A stretch of 6,984 nucleotides of DNA from an uncultured Flammeovirgaceae bacterium (GTDB lineage: Bacteria; Bacteroidota; Bacteroidia; Cytophagales; Cyclobacteriaceae). A model generated the notes under the pieces. The model saw only the letters and a list, made by a program, of their open reading frames with translations. It made no database searches and had not been told where the DNA came from. Shown here piece after piece: positions 6,630 through 6,984 of the stretch. The stretch spans positions 1 to 6,984 of the forward strand of contig CAKZPJ010000139.1 of assembly GCA_937138955.1 (NCBI GenBank), read 5' to 3'. Position 1 is the first letter of the stretch. Each line of letters starts with the position of its first letter. The position numbers and the translations under genes were made by a program.

Positions 6630-6984
6630 AATCCTGCATTTAGGCTGATAATTGAAAAGTTGTCTCCGGGGGTTGGCATTTGGCGGTCAAAAACAAACCA
6701 CACTCTAGCTAACCACCGATTGGTAAATCTTTTTTGCCCCCCTACTATGGTGTAGAGTGAACGAGATCGACGTAAGTCCTGAAAGTTCGCATCCAGATAG
6801 TCGTTATCAGGAGAAGCCCCACTACCAGTTTTTAGCTCTACGAAGTTAAATTCGTCTGGCACAAACCAACGGATACCCACTTCATTAGTATTGCGCCAGC
6901 CCGGTAAAACTGGGGACCAGAAAGTGCGTCCCATCAGCATCATGCGCCCCAAAACATCAACAGAGTACTCTGGCCCCTTTCCCG
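6614..6984 (-). CDS. C-terminal part of a probable YaiO-like outer-membrane beta-barrel protein (5' end outside window)
   Basis: The frame is open to the right edge, giving 122 residues plus a TAG stop, so the start and any signal peptide lie beyond the window. A TTG at 6950-6952 is not the real start, because coding sequence (GKGPEYSVDV) continues in frame before it. The fragment shows alternating short beta-strand-like runs rich in aromatic and polar residues (NEVGIRWFVPDEF, SLYTIVGGQKRF, RWLARVWFVFDRQ) separated by Gly/Asp/Asn turns, as in a membrane barrel. The GSGASPDND motif followed by SRS and a GGQKRFTNRW strand resembles YaiO-family barrels as I remember them. The last residue is Leu, not the aromatic residue usual at barrel C-termini, although a Trp lies four from the end. 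Its overlap with the HEAT and synthase genes suggests it forms the outer-membrane exit for their product. The barrel call is moderately safe; the family name is less so. Confidence 0.6.
   Translation of the reverse strand, partial: GKGPEYSVDVLGRMMLMGRTFWSPVLPGWRNTNEVGIRWFVPDEFNFVELKTGSGASPDNDYLDANFQDLRRSRSLYTIVGGQKRFTNRWLARVWFVFDRQMPTPGDNFSIISLNAGLWKRL

Noticed and set aside
6950..6952. TTG as start codon of the barrel gene
   Set aside because: The frame continues open and protein-like to the window edge, and starting here would remove most of a barrel and its signal peptide.

Overview
The window appears to come from a Gram-negative bacterium, probably a Bacteroidota of the Cytophagales type. 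This is inferred from the A+T-leaning base composition, weak Shine-Dalgarno sequences, a long multi-PAS hybrid histidine kinase, and an outer-membrane barrel fragment resembling the YaiO family. Species cannot be read from the sequence. All convincing genes lie on the minus strand, so transcription runs from the right edge towards the left.

Layout in transcription order. (1) 6984-6614: the C-terminal 122 residues of a probable YaiO-like outer-membrane beta-barrel protein, cut by the window edge. (2) 6629-5520: a 369-residue protein with one N-terminal membrane helix and a cytoplasmic HEAT-like helical-repeat body. (3) 5523-4057: a 488-residue membrane-embedded family 2 glycosyltransferase with all the motifs of a processive polysaccharide synthase. 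(4) 4028-426: a 1200-residue tripartite hybrid sensor kinase (PilJ-type sensor, three PAS, HisKA, HATPase, REC, HPt). (5) 425-1: no intact gene, with a possible decayed coding fragment at the left edge.

Genes 1-3 are tightly packed, with a 16-nt overlap between the barrel and HEAT genes and a 4-nt ATGA overlap between the HEAT and synthase genes. The kinase follows after a 28-nt gap. This suggests one transcription unit. The most economical reading is an exopolysaccharide synthesis and export cassette: synthase in the inner membrane, HEAT protein as a membrane-anchored scaffold or regulator, barrel as exit pore. The kinase, whose input domain is the type used by PilJ and NarX-like receptors, may supply environmental or surface control. 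The polymer, the signal and the kinase's output regulator are not identifiable here.

The most distinctive sequence-level feature is an exact-length 423-bp tandem duplication inside the kinase gene. It encodes two consecutive PAS-plus-linker units about 68% identical in protein (96 of 141 residues by hand count). A short patch inside it is almost identical in DNA while flanking synonymous sites have diverged.
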